From: CAYMFD01 sp964389475
Lineage (GTDB): Bacteria; Bacteroidota; Bacteroidia; Chitinophagales; Saprospiraceae
Reading direction: 5' to 3'
Assembly: GCA_964389475.1 (NCBI GenBank)
Contig: CAYMFD010000078.1
Span: 1-18,519, forward strand
Length of the DNA: 18,519 bases
Shown: piece by piece, positions 1-8,685 of the stretch
Position numbering within the stretch: the first letter of the stretch is position 1
How the letters are laid out: each line of letters opens with the position of its first letter
Notes under the pieces: generated by a model
What the model saw: the letters and a program-made list of their open reading frames with translations, nothing else
Databases searched by the model: none
Told to the model about the DNA's origin: nothing
Translations under genes and position numbers: made by a program

Positions 1-2
1 AG

Positions 3-3000
3 CAAGAGATAGGCGCTGGTGATGAGTGTGGCGAAGATCCGCTAGATATGGATGAAGCTATATTCCAACTATTGGATGGTGGAGTTCCAGCCACAGACGT
101 CAATGGCAATCCTGTCATATTTGTTAATGTAGGCGGCGGTGTATATCGAGCTGAGAACTTAGCTCCGGGTAGTAACTATACCGTACTAGCGACGCCAGAC
201 GCTGCAGTTAGCTGGCAGATAACCCAAGCACACTTCGATGGTACTGTCGCAGACATAGGTGATAGCGATTTAGATAGTGACTTCGATCCACTGACAGGCT
301 TGTCGCCAGTATTCGAGATAGTACCAGGCAATACAAAGGTTAATATTGACCTCGGTATGTGGCAGTCGCTGACGCTTGGTGGGACGGTATTCCTATCTTA
401 TGATTGTATACAATGCACCTACTCCGGACCACCTAACCAATACTTTGCTACAGACGTGCTTGTCAATCTCTGGGGAGAAAATCCTGTAGGGTCAGGTATT
501 TTCACACTTAATCTGGGTCAAGTGCAAACGTCTATCGGGGGTATTTACGAGTTTACCAACTTGTCCCCTGGTGATTATCGCATAGAGGTGGATCATACAG
601 CTTTTCAATCCGGCGGCCAGTTTGAGGTGTTCATGCCACTCCCACTCTGCGACCTTCCCAATAATGACTTGTCCCATCAGAATGATGGTGAAGGCTCGTT
701 CAATGCCAGTGGTGGCCTTGATATCAATTTCGCTCGGTTGCGATCAGGTTGCGAGCCCGCAGGCGGAGGTACAGAGAATAGGACCTTTGACTTTGGGGTA
801 TGCAATGAATTTGACTGTACCTTGTCTGGTCAGCAATTCACAGAACCTCAGTGTACAGCGGTTGATCCTACAGACCCCAATCATAATCCTATCTTTCCGA
901 TCTGTGATTTATTCATACTAGATAATTTTTGTTCTACGATGACTACTGGTAACTCACCCGGTAACCAGCCATCTCCCTTATGTGCCAATGGAGGTGTACC
1001 ACATAATACATCGTGGTTCTCATTCGTAGCAGGGGAGGGTGACTATCAGATAGAGATTACGCCTGGTAATTGCCAGAACGTAGGTGGTGCCATTGGTTTC
1101 GCAAGTGGGATATATACTGACTGCTCATTCTCACAAGAAGTGCAGTGCGAGGGTGCCTGTACTACGGCCCCCATTACGTTTACTAGCCAAGATCCCCCAG
1201 GGTCAGGTAACTACTTGCTAGAGCCTTGTGAGGTGTATTACTGGTTCTTGGATGGATGTAACGGCAGTGTTTGTGATTATGAAGTACAGATACTAGGCAA
1301 CTTTAGTTCGTGTGACCCGCATGCACCCACCGATCTAGTATGTACGGGTAACTTAGGTCTAGGTAGCGATTGCTTAAACAGCCTTTGTACGGGTGAATCT
1401 GTAGTACTTGAGCTGGAGGACGTCGAGCTGGAGGGTATGACTTATAACTGGTCTGTAATGCCTGATGATGGACAGTGGACCATCAATAACTCAGACCCTG
1501 ATGCCAACGTGACAACCCAAACGATTGACCCTTTCCTAGATATTACATTTGATCCTGCGCTGGGTCCTAGCTCATCACTGACTTATACAGTCTGTTGGGA
1601 AAATCTACAAAGTAAGTGCATCTTTAAAGCCGGCCCTATCTGCCGCGATATAGTAATAGCCGATCTTGACGAAGACTTTGGTACAGTGACTGTTTGTGAG
1701 TCTGACCTATTTGCCTACCCTGGGCCTGAGTTTGACGAAAATGGCAATTCAGACCCCAATGGGGACGGAGAGTCGGGCTGGCAGTGTGTGATGGGCTTCG
1801 TACCTGGTGTTAATACATGTGATGCTGTCACTCCTGGAGGATGTCAGTATACGCAGACCGTATTTGTTGTAGAAGCACTAAATTCTGCACCAGAGCGGTT
1901 CGATACCGTCGTCTGTGACGAATGGTCATTACATGGCATCGATTTTCCAGCAGAGAATTATATCGAGCGACCTTTTTTCCTGAGTCCAGATATTTTGAAC
2001 GTCAATGGTTGTGATACATTCATAGACTTGTATGCTTGGTATATGCATATGGATGGACTCATAACCTTAGACTGTGCATCAGGAGGGCAGCCACCATATG
2101 CTCTGACCCTTGATACGTTTAACGTCAGTGATGCTAGCCCAGATACGACCACGCTGATAACTGTCGACTGGTATCGCCCAGACTTTGGTATAGGCGAAGG
2201 CTTCGAATTGTTGGATGGAGATCCTGACGCTAATCCATTTACCTTCTCAACAAATAGGTCAGGAGAGTGGGTGGCCATCGTTACAATGACGGTGGTAATC
2301 GAGGCTGGTAGCGACACACTACCAGGGTGTGAGTTTGTATTCAGCATAGATGTAGATCCATCAACATTTGTCATACCAGGAGACCCCGTGCCTGGCCCTT
2401 GGGATCTCATGCCTGATACGACCAATGGCCAGCCCGTCCAATATACCATCACATCTGGTACGGGCGATACACCCATGTGGCTATGGCCTAGTGACGTCAC
2501 TAGTGCTACAGGTCAAGGTACGGATACGCTTACGATCGACTGGACAGGGAGCAGCGGTGGCGAGCTGGCCGTATTCGCAAGTAACGGATGTGGCGTAAGT
2601 GACACCATAAGCGCTGAGGTTACTCCTTTCGGGCAAGACTGTGATCGCTTATTCATAGAGCTAGATCTTCTATATGATGTAGATAGTACCAATGTATGTG
2701 TGGATGTCAATGTCAACTGCTTCGATAGTATGGAGTTAGTCCAGTTCTCGCTTAGGTGGGACCCTAACGTGATTAACTATCAACCGCCTTACATTATTGA
2801 GTTTGGGGGCGATACGACATTAATAACAGCGAGTGCCATTGCGATCAATGAGTCCAATGCCGACAATGGTGTCCTGATAACCCAGTGGTTATCCCCGTCA
2901 ATCGACCTAGAGGGATTATCACTTGAGGACGGCTCTACTATACTCAGGTTTTGCTTCTCGATCATCGGTGATCCATGTACGAGTACTCGTATAAGGATGA

Positions 3001-4364
3001 GCGACAACCCTACAAACATTGAGTTCATACAGACTAATGGGATCAGCTGGACGAGTGAAGATATTAATGCATCATCAGACCTCATACAGGTGGAGCCAGG
3101 CGATTTGGCTGTGCTTGCTAGTAACTGCTCGACCAGTCCCGGTAATGACGATGGTAATATTCGATTCAGCGCTTGTGGGGCAGGTGGGCCATATACCTGG
3201 TTGATTAATGGTGTCCCTGGTACAGACCCCGATAGCATACTATCTGGTGAAGAAGTATTGATCTCTGACCTAGCCAATGGTGAGTACACCATCGTCGTAA
3301 CCGATGCTAATGGCGACACAGCCTCTACTATCGTGCAGATAGAGACGGGTAGCAGTGGAGTGACATTTGACCTGAATGGCATAGATCCTAATTGCTTCTA
3401 TCGGGAGAATGGTCAAATAGAGTTAAGCAATGTCAGCAGCACTCTCGACATCATTGAAACGGCGTGGTCTACAGGTGACTTTAATACCAATAGGGTCAGA
3501 GGCCTCGGCCCGGGGATCTATACCGTCTCTTTAACAGACGAGGTGGGCTGCGTAACTGTGCGGAGCGATACATTGATGGTAGATACGATCATGGCTACTT
3601 TCACCATAGTAGACAGCGCTGACTGTGCCGGAGAGCTGGGCCTAGTCACAGCACAAGCGAGTGGAGGGATACCTCTTAATGGAGACTTATACTTTTTTAA
3701 TGGCGTCTTCCCCATGTCGAACTATTCTGAGAGTTTTCCAGCTGGTCCCTTCGAGATTATAGTGTCTGATGATGTGGGGTGTGAAATTACCTTGACAGGC
3801 GAAATGCCGATATCCAGCCGTGATGTATCACTGGGTACTATCGGCATTATGCCCAGCGATACAGTGGTGTGTATCAATGCACCAGCATTTGATCTGACGT
3901 GGTCATTGACGGGTGGACTTCAAGATAGCAGTGGCGTCGCCTCCTGGTCGGGTACAGGGATTATCGATGCCTCCCTTGGTACTTTCGACCCAGCCGTAAG
4001 TGGAGTAGGTGAGTTTAGCATTATGTTGGAGTATGCAGAAGGTCCTGATGGCGTATGTAGCTATCTTGCATCAAGTACAGTCACAGTCATTGTTGATGCG
4101 TCTTGTGTTACTGACGTCGATGATGTAGACGAACAAGCCGCCGCCATAATTATCTACCCCAACCCGGCCACGGACTTGATACATATCGAGGGTCTCTCTC
4201 AGCAGCATAGTATTGTGGTGTACGATATCTATGGTAGGCCGATGCCTCTACCAGCTAATGGAGATTCGCTCGACCTGACCAACTTACCCAGAGGCCTTTA
4301 CATCCTAAGTGTCCATGATCAAGATGGATTGACGCATGCTGTAAGGAGGTTTGTAAAGCAATAG
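3..4364 (+). CDS. Giant T9SS-secreted multi-domain protein (5' partial)
   Basis: Probable cell-surface or secreted adhesin-like protein exported by the type IX secretion system. The frame is open from base 3 with no stop before the first ATG at 48, so the true start and signal peptide lie upstream. Counting from that ATG: residues 1-110 resemble an SdrD_B domain (GDSDLDSDFDPLTG, then IDLGMW); 112-250 a second B-type domain (FTNLSPGDYRIEV); 255-420 a Cys-rich module of a kind I associate with Saprospiria (CDLFILDNFC, PHNTSWFSF, CDYEVQI); 430-860 Ig/PKD-like segments; 865-1015 a cohesin-like beta-sandwich (FSLRWDPNVINY, DGSTILRFCF); 1020-1253 three SprB-like repeats (LGPGIYTVSLTDEVGC); 1365-1438 the T9SS C-terminal sorting domain (IYPNPATD, DIYGR, LPRGLYILSV). 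In known T9SS cargo this last domain is removed on export. No neighbour suggests a ligand. The T9SS tail is secure; the cohesin-like and Ig-like calls rest on pattern only. Confidence 0.9.
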   Translation, partial: QEIGAGDECGEDPLDMDEAIFQLLDGGVPATDVNGNPVIFVNVGGGVYRAENLAPGSNYTVLATPDAAVSWQITQAHFDGTVADIGDSDLDSDFDPLTGLSPVFEIVPGNTKVNIDLGMWQSLTLGGTVFLSYDCIQCTYSGPPNQYFATDVLVNLWGENPVGSGIFTLNLGQVQTSIGGIYEFTNLSPGDYRIEVDHTAFQSGGQFEVFMPLPLCDLPNNDLSHQNDGEGSFNASGGLDINFARLRSGCEPAGGGTENRTFDFGVCNEFDCTLSGQQFTEPQCTAVDPTDPNHNPIFPICDLFILDNFCSTMTTGNSPGNQPSPLCANGGVPHNTSWFSFVAGEGDYQIEITPGNCQNVGGAIGFASGIYTDCSFSQEVQCEGACTTAPITFTSQDPPGSGNYLLEPCEVYYWFLDGCNGSVCDYEVQILGNFSSCDPHAPTDLVCTGNLGLGSDCLNSLCTGESVVLELEDVELEGMTYNWSVMPDDGQWTINNSDPDANVTTQTIDPFLDITFDPALGPSSSLTYTVCWENLQSKCIFKAGPICRDIVIADLDEDFGTVTVCESDLFAYPGPEFDENGNSDPNGDGESGWQCVMGFVPGVNTCDAVTPGGCQYTQTVFVVEALNSAPERFDTVVCDEWSLHGIDFPAENYIERPFFLSPDILNVNGCDTFIDLYAWYMHMDGLITLDCASGGQPPYALTLDTFNVSDASPDTTTLITVDWYRPDFGIGEGFELLDGDPDANPFTFSTNRSGEWVAIVTMTVVIEAGSDTLPGCEFVFSIDVDPSTFVIPGDPVPGPWDLMPDTTNGQPVQYTITSGTGDTPMWLWPSDVTSATGQGTDTLTIDWTGSSGGELAVFASNGCGVSDTISAEVTPFGQDCDRLFIELDLLYDVDSTNVCVDVNVNCFDSMELVQFSLRWDPNVINYQPPYIIEFGGDTTLITASAIAINESNADNGVLITQWLSPSIDLEGLSLEDGSTILRFCFSIIGDPCTSTRIRMSDNPTNIEFIQTNGISWTSEDINASSDLIQVEPGDLAVLASNCSTSPGNDDGNIRFSACGAGGPYTWLINGVPGTDPDSILSGEEVLISDLANGEYTIVVTDANGDTASTIVQIETGSSGVTFDLNGIDPNCFYRENGQIELSNVSSTLDIIETAWSTGDFNTNRVRGLGPGIYTVSLTDEVGCVTVRSDTLMVDTIMATFTIVDSADCAGELGLVTAQASGGIPLNGDLYFFNGVFPMSNYSESFPAGPFEIIVSDDVGCEITLTGEMPISSRDVSLGTIGIMPSDTVVCINAPAFDLTWSLTGGLQDSSGVASWSGTGIIDASLGTFDPAVSGVGEFSIMLEYAEGPDGVCSYLASSTVTVIVDASCVTDVDDVDEQAAAIIIYPNPATDLIHIEGLSQQHSIVVYDIYGRPMPLPANGDSLDLTNLPRGLYILSVHDQDGLTHAVRRFVKQ

Positions 4365-4555
4365 GAGAACTGTAGGCATAGAGGCGATATGTAAACGTCA
4401 ATAAATTACTGATAATCAATTATTTGTAATCAGATAGTCCGGTAATGCTGACACTTGCTTATTGTTAATTTTTTCTCAAAAAGAGGAAAAAAACCTACTC
4501 GGAAGAATTCAATACCACTATACTTGTATCAGGATTTACGGTGCTACGCATTCGT
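4365..4555. other. Intergenic region before the SAM riboswitch
   Basis: No gene is visible here. An AT-rich imperfect hairpin (TTTTTTCTC at 4469-4477, then GAG-G-AAAAAA at 4483-4492) could weakly end transcription of the upstream giant gene. A 7/8 match to the Bacteroidota -7 box (TATACTTG, 4519-4526, against TAnnTTTG) lies about 30 nt before the riboswitch and could be its promoter, but I see no convincing -33 TTG partner. Both calls are tentative. Confidence 0.3.
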
Positions 4556-4672
4556 AATACTTATTAAGATGAGGTGAGAGACCAGGCTCTATGACCCTCA
4601 GGCAACCTATAGCTATTTTTTAAAAAAGCGTGTGGTGCCCCTTCCTGCCCGATTTTGGGACAGATGATTATT
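4556..4672 (+). promoter_or_regulatory. SAM-I (S-box) riboswitch
   Basis: The aptamer architecture can be traced by eye. P1 pairs AATAcTTATT (4556-4565) with GATGAtTATT (4663-4672). P2 has GAGG (4571-4574) with CCTC, and AGAG with CTCT. The conserved CAGGCAACC follows. P3 is AT-rich with a TTTTTT/AAAAAA stem, then GGTGCC. P4 pairs CCC (4648-4650) with GGG (4657-4659). The loop-to-J3/4 pseudoknot is CAGG (4583-4586) with CCTG (4644-4647), perfectly complementary although it differs from the common CUGG/CCAG form. Its position ahead of metY-metX fits known biology: SAM binding represses methionine synthesis genes. Confidence 0.93.
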
Positions 4673-4969
4673 ATGCTTTTATCATGACAGGTGCATTCAT
4701 TTTTTCGACCGTATTACCATCCACACTTTCTTCAAGATTGACTGACGCAACCACGCTATCGATGTGTTGCTGTTGTTGTCGCTAGAGCCTTTGTACAGGC
4801 TGCTATCTTAAGACTATTGGGTCTCTACCCATAGTGGCACCCTTGTACTTATTACTCTAATCAGCATTCTGCTGAGATGGAGCTATACCTTTTAATTTTT
4901 TCACATAACTAATTAATAATCAGTCTTGTAAAATAGGCTGGTTGATATCACTTCATAATACCAATTACT
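4673..4969 (+). promoter_or_regulatory. Structured 297-nt leader between SAM riboswitch and metY
   Basis: No convincing ORF. Three successive hairpins lie in the leader: TAGAGCCT/AGGCTgCTA (4783-4805, loop TTGTAC), ACTAtTGGGT/ACCCATAGT (4813-4835, loop CTCT), and TCAGCA/TGCTGA (4861-4875). The last is followed 17-30 nt later by a T-rich run (TTTTAATTTTTT) before the start codon. The leader could carry the expression platform, with terminator or anti-terminator forms, although no classical hairpin-plus-U-tract terminator abuts the aptamer. No Shine-Dalgarno sequence precedes the ATG, as is usual in Bacteroidota. Confidence 0.4.
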
Positions 4970-6121
4970 ATGGCTACTACAAGAAGATTAAAATTTGAGA
5001 CACTACAACTACATGCTGGTCAACAGCCTGACCCGACTACTGGGTCTAGAGCAGTCCCGCTGTACCAGACGACGAGCTACGTCTTTGATGATGCCCAGCA
5101 CGGTGCTGACTTGTTCGCCCTAAAGAAGTTTGGCAATATCTATACCCGCATTATGAATCCTACGACGGATGTATTCGAGCAGCGCCTAGCCCAGCTAGAG
5201 GGCGGTGTGGCGGCTGTGGCGACCGCATCTGGTCAGTCCGCACAGTTCCTAGCCCTCAACAATGTGGTAGAGGCGGGCGACTCTGTGATCGCATCACGTT
5301 ACCTCTATGGCGGTACTTATAATCAGCTCAAGGTCGCCTTCAAGCGCCTAGGTGTCACGGCCAAGTTCGTAGACTCAGACGACGTGGATGCGATCGAGGC
5401 GGCTATCGATGATACGACCAAGGTGATCTACCTNNNNNNNNNNNNNNNNNNNNNNNNNNNNNNNNNNNNNNNNNNNNNNNNNNNNNNNNNNNNNNNNNNN
5501 NNNNNNNNNNNNNNNNNNNNNNNNNNNNNNNNNGGTGTGGATAATCCGCTTGGCTTGCCCAATATCGCCTTCGCTATCCGAGCACGAGTAGAGGGATTGA
5601 GAGACTTTGGTCCAGCGATCAGCCCGTTTAACTCGTGGCAGCTACTCCAGGGCCTTGAGACGCTATCACTCCGTGTGCAGCGTACGGTTGACAATGCCCT
5701 AGAGGTAGCTCACTGGCTAGAGCGACACCCACAGGTAGAGAAGGTCAACTATGCTGGCCTACCGTCTAGTCCATACAATACACTGGCCAAGAAGTACTTG
5801 CGCAATGGTTTCGGTGGCGTACTGACCTTTAATGTCAAAGGAGAGGCAGAGGACGCCGCTACATTTATCAATAACCTGGAGCTCATCAGCCACCTCGCCA
5901 ATGTAGGTGACGCCAAGACGCTGATCATACAACCGTCGGCTACCACACACCAGCAGCTCAGCGCCGAGGAGCAGCGATTATCGGGTATAGATGCGACCCA
6001 GCTACGTCTATCTGTGGGGATAGAGCATGTGGATGATATCATCGCTGACCTAGAGGGTGGCTTTGCGGCTATCAAGGCACAGAGGAGTACGGGTCAGGCC
6101 CCACAAGTAGCCAGCGCTTAA
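4970..6121 (+). CDS. metY: O-acetylhomoserine sulfhydrylase, gene interrupted by assembly gap
   Basis: PLP-dependent Cys/Met-metabolism enzyme that makes homocysteine from O-acetylhomoserine and sulfide in the cytoplasm. Recognised from FETLQLHAGQQPDPTTG at the N-terminus, the substrate and phosphate region IYTRIMNPTTDVFEQRLAQL (58-77), ATASGQSA (84-91) and, after the gap, ISPFNSW and LLQGLETLSLR. Positions 5434-5533 are N. Family members of about 430 residues have roughly 85-95 residues between the flanking motifs, including the Ser-x-Thr-Lys segment with the PLP-binding lysine. That lysine therefore falls in unseen sequence, and the true gap is probably 250-290 nt, not 100. Both flanks are in the same frame, so I see no reason to call a pseudogene. 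The stop is 2 nt before metX, so the two are probably co-transcribed under the SAM riboswitch. Confidence 0.93.
   Translation: MATTRRLKFETLQLHAGQQPDPTTGSRAVPLYQTTSYVFDDAQHGADLFALKKFGNIYTRIMNPTTDVFEQRLAQLEGGVAAVATASGQSAQFLALNNVVEAGDSVIASRYLYGGTYNQLKVAFKRLGVTAKFVDSDDVDAIEAAIDDTTKVIYXXXXXXXXXXXXXXXXXXXXXXXXXXXXXXXXXXGVDNPLGLPNIAFAIRARVEGLRDFGPAISPFNSWQLLQGLETLSLRVQRTVDNALEVAHWLERHPQVEKVNYAGLPSSPYNTLAKKYLRNGFGGVLTFNVKGEAEDAATFINNLELISHLANVGDAKTLIIQPSATTHQQLSAEEQRLSGIDATQLRLSVGIEHVDDIIADLEGGFAAIKAQRSTGQAPQVASA
5434..5533. other. Assembly gap (100 N) inside metY
   Basis: A run of exactly 100 undetermined bases, the usual placeholder for a scaffold gap of unknown size. Comparison with normal MetY architecture suggests the real missing segment is longer, by an estimated 150-190 nt. 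Confidence 0.97.
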
Positions 6122-6123
6122 GT

Positions 6124-7161
6124 ATGACTAAGCGATCTACGATATACAATCATATCGGTAATCTAGAGCTAGAGGTAGGTGGTTACTTGGTCGATCCCAC
6201 GATCAAGTACACCACCTATGGCTCTAGAGCACCCGATGACAGCAATGTCGTGTGGGTGCTGCATGCTCTCACAGCTAACGATGATCCGATGGAGTGGTGG
6301 CCAGATATAGTGGGGCCTGGCTGCCCCATCGATACCGATCGATACTATGTCATCTGTGCCTCTATGTTGGGCGGGCATTATGGCTCGACTAATCCGTTAT
6401 CGATCGATCCGGTTACTGGTCATCCCTACTTTGATACCTTTCCTATTTTGACTAATCGTGATATTGTGGCGGGTTTTGACCTACTGCGGCGGCACCTAGG
6501 CATACAGCAGATACACTGTATTATAGGCAGTAGCCTGGGCGGTCAGCAGGCTGTGGAATGGCTGGTCCAGTATCCTCAACTCGTGGAGCGGGCGGTACTG
6601 ATTGCTACTAATGCCGTGCACAGCCCATGGGGCATCGCGTTTAACGAGAGCCAGCGTATGGCGATCGAGGCCGACCAGACCTATGGTGATGACAGAGCGG
6701 ACGCTGGCGAGACAGGTCTGGCGGCAGCACGGTCTATAGCCTTGCTGAGTTATCGTACAGCGGAGGGCTACAATCAGACACAGTCGTCTACAGATGATGG
6801 CTTAGGTGATCAGAGAGCATCATCTTACCAGCGATATCAAGGAGCTAAGCTCGTTCGACGCTTTAATGCTTATTCTTACTACAGACTGACGCAGGCGATG
6901 GATAGTCACCATGTCGGTAGAGCTAGGGGAGGTGTAGAGCAGGCACTAGGTCAGATCAAGGCGGAGACCAGTGTGGTGGGCATTACGAGTGATATTATAT
7001 TTCCCATCGCAGAACAGTATAGGCTATGCGAGCACATACCGAATAGTACGATGTATGAGATACAGTCAGCCCTGGGACATGACGGGTTCTTGGTAGAAAG
7101 AGAACAGATGTCGAGTATCTTAAGACGAACTTTGCGGCAAGCGACTGCTGCCTCACTGTAG
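6124..7161 (+). CDS. metX: Homoserine O-acetyltransferase (MetX family)
   Basis: Alpha/beta-hydrolase-fold acyltransferase, 345 aa, that transfers an acetyl group from acetyl-CoA to homoserine and so supplies the substrate of MetY. Visible motifs are HALTANDD (47-54), MLGGHYGSTNP (81-91), the nucleophile elbow GSSLGG with Ser137 (135-140), the acid in GITSDIIFP (Asp290) and the catalytic histidine in ALGHDGF (His319). The triad order Ser-Asp-His is that of the family. It starts 2 nt after metY and its last 9 nt overlap the convergent MazG-like gene. Acetyl rather than succinyl specificity is inferred from pairing with metY and cannot be read securely from these motifs. Confidence 0.93.
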   Translation: MTKRSTIYNHIGNLELEVGGYLVDPTIKYTTYGSRAPDDSNVVWVLHALTANDDPMEWWPDIVGPGCPIDTDRYYVICASMLGGHYGSTNPLSIDPVTGHPYFDTFPILTNRDIVAGFDLLRRHLGIQQIHCIIGSSLGGQQAVEWLVQYPQLVERAVLIATNAVHSPWGIAFNESQRMAIEADQTYGDDRADAGETGLAAARSIALLSYRTAEGYNQTQSSTDDGLGDQRASSYQRYQGAKLVRRFNAYSYYRLTQAMDSHHVGRARGGVEQALGQIKAETSVVGITSDIIFPIAEQYRLCEHIPNSTMYEIQSALGHDGFLVEREQMSSILRRTLRQATAASL

Positions 7162-7491
7162 CTTGTCATTGTTTTTGTGGCGATTGAGGTCTCGCTTGTT
7201 TTTCTTGTCGAGATTGCGATGCACAGCATCACTAAGATCTACGCCTGTCTGATTAGCTAGGCAAGTGAGCACCCATAAGACGTCTGCCATCTCGTCGGCG
7301 AGTTTGCTTTTGGCCTCTGCTTCGCTTGTGGGCTGTTTCCAACTTTGCTCTCCGTAGGTGCGACTCATGATGCGAGCCAGTTCGCCGACCTCCTCGGTCA
7401 GGATCGCCATATTGGTCAATTCAGAAAAGTATCGAACGCCTACAGTCTTGATCCAGTGATCGACCTGGTCTTGATAGTCTTTGATGGTCAT
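7153..7491 (-). CDS. MazG-like nucleoside triphosphate pyrophosphohydrolase
   Basis: Small all-alpha NTP pyrophosphohydrolase, 112 aa, single-domain and so closer to house-cleaning MazG-like proteins than to full-length MazG. The Mg-binding motifs are present: EEVGE (33-37) and DEMAD (66-70, ExxD pattern with Glu67 and Asp70). The C-terminus is very basic and Asn-rich (KKNKRDLNRHKNND). Such enzymes hydrolyse (d)NTPs, often non-canonical ones, to NMP plus pyrophosphate; the substrate here is unknown. The start lies 2 nt after the dtd stop, indicating translation from the same transcript. The 3' end overlaps the end of metX by 9 nt, tail to tail. Confidence 0.87.
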   Translation of the reverse strand: MTIKDYQDQVDHWIKTVGVRYFSELTNMAILTEEVGELARIMSRTYGEQSWKQPTSEAEAKSKLADEMADVLWVLTCLANQTGVDLSDAVHRNLDKKNKRDLNRHKNNDKLQ

Positions 7492-7493
7492 AA

Positions 7494-7943
7494 TTACTGC
7501 TTGTTTTTGCTATCAATTACGATGGTCACAGGCCCATCATTGTGGAGTTCGACCTTCATATCGGCGCCGAATACGCCGGTCTGTGTTAAGATGCCAAGTT
7601 GTGATACTGCCTCGACGAAAGCTTCGTAGAGGGGGATCGCCTGTTCTGGCCTAGCGGCTTTGATATAGCTAGGCCGATTGCCTTTTTTGGTACTAGCCTG
7701 TAGGGTAAACTGGCTGATGACCAGCATCTGCCCCTTGACGTCGAGTAGGGAGTGGTTCATCTTGCCGTCCGCATCACCAAAGATCCGCATTTGTACGATC
7801 TTTTTCACGAGCCAGTCTAGGTCAGCCTGATCGTCATCGTCAGCTATGCCGAGTAGCACTAGGAGGCCTTGCTCTATCAGGCCGACCGCATTACCGTCGA
7901 CGGTTACGCTGGCCTTAGTTACTCGTTGTACGACGGCTTTCAT
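7494..7943 (-). CDS. dtd: D-aminoacyl-tRNA deacylase
   Basis: Cytoplasmic proofreading enzyme, 149 aa (normal family length), that hydrolyses D-aminoacyl-tRNAs and mischarged glycyl-tRNA(Ala), keeping D-amino acids out of translation. The N-terminus MKAVVQRVTKASVTV and the motifs SQFTL (77-81) and NDGPVT (135-140, carrying the Gly-cis-Pro element Gly137-Pro138) are diagnostic. GNRPSYIKAARPEQA is also typical. It sits between the outer-membrane protein gene (18-nt gap upstream) and the MazG-like gene (2-nt gap downstream). The dtd/MazG-like pair makes sense as two quality-control enzymes in one transcript. Confidence 0.96.
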   Translation of the reverse strand: MKAVVQRVTKASVTVDGNAVGLIEQGLLVLLGIADDDDQADLDWLVKKIVQMRIFGDADGKMNHSLLDVKGQMLVISQFTLQASTKKGNRPSYIKAARPEQAIPLYEAFVEAVSQLGILTQTGVFGADMKVELHNDGPVTIVIDSKNKQ

Positions 7944-7961
7944 ACAGAGAGAGTCTTGATC

Positions 7962-8534
7962 TTAAAACTTAAATCCGGCAGTCAGTGTGATAAAGTCTAC
8001 TGTAGACTCTGGTACCTTGTTAATGGCATTGATGAGGCCGTACTCATAGTCAAGATCTATCGTGAGTGCTCCTATATCTATCCCTAGACCAGTGAGCCCA
8101 CCAGCGAAGGAGTCATTGGGTATGTAATTAGCACCTGTTGAGGTATTCTCCGCTGTCTCTATGTCATTGATAAAGTGGATAGAGCCGGCTACCTTAGATC
8201 GTATGCTGATCTTACGACTTATGCGAAATACCCTAAATCCGATACCTATCCTAGCCGATGTCATGCTGTATCCTGACTCGATGTCTGTCGAAAAGAACTC
8301 GCCTTCGCCACCCTGGATAGAATAGCTACCACCGATGAGGAAGTAAAGGTCCTCGCCCAATAGTCTGGCGTCGGCACCTATGGTAGGCCCTCCTCCTGCA
8401 CTACCTGCTAGATAAGTCTCTAGAGGTGTGATACTCGTACGATATCCTGCGAATACCTGCAGGCCACCACCTTGTGCCATCGCCGAGTGAGTGAAGAATC
8501 CGAATACGAGTAAAAATATACTTTGTCGTAGCAT
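7962..8534 (-). CDS. Predicted outer-membrane beta-barrel protein
   Basis: 190 aa with a clear signal peptide: positive LRQ, hydrophobic core IFLLVFGFF, and a probable cut after AMA (residue 20) before Gln21, a common pattern in Bacteroidota. The mature part is rich in Gly and aromatic residues, alternates short amphipathic strands with turns (VFAGYRTS, FLIGGSYSI, ARIGIGFRVF, LTIDLDYEYG), and ends in a strand with a terminal Phe (LTAGFKF), the classic barrel C-terminus. It resembles small PorT- or PorV-like barrels in layout, but I cannot assign it to a named family. First gene of the unit leading into dtd. No function is visible beyond membrane location. Confidence 0.8.
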   Translation of the reverse strand: MLRQSIFLLVFGFFTHSAMAQGGGLQVFAGYRTSITPLETYLAGSAGGGPTIGADARLLGEDLYFLIGGSYSIQGGEGEFFSTDIESGYSMTSARIGIGFRVFRISRKISIRSKVAGSIHFINDIETAENTSTGANYIPNDSFAGGLTGLGIDIGALTIDLDYEYGLINAINKVPESTVDFITLTAGFKF

Positions 8535-8685
8535 GGCTTAGTTGTTAACGAGCCGCCAAACTATGATTTAGGATGACGTCTGATTGAGTACTTGCGTTTA
8601 AATTATGGCAAAATGGGGTGATACCCCTATAATAGGCAATTAACGTGCCTACTAACCTGAGCTCGGTTATTATCACGAAATAGCA

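Noticed and set aside
1958..2500. 180-codon open frame on the minus strand
   Set aside because: It is antisense to the giant T9SS gene, whose frame is clearly coding; the shadow has low-complexity Ser/Val/Pro composition.
2789..3382. 197-codon open frame on the minus strand
   Set aside because: Antisense shadow of the cohesin-like and SprB-like region of the T9SS protein, without motifs.
4970..6121. metY as a pseudogene lacking its catalytic lysine
   Set aside because: The missing part is a stretch of N, the flanks are in frame and otherwise intact, so this is an assembly gap.
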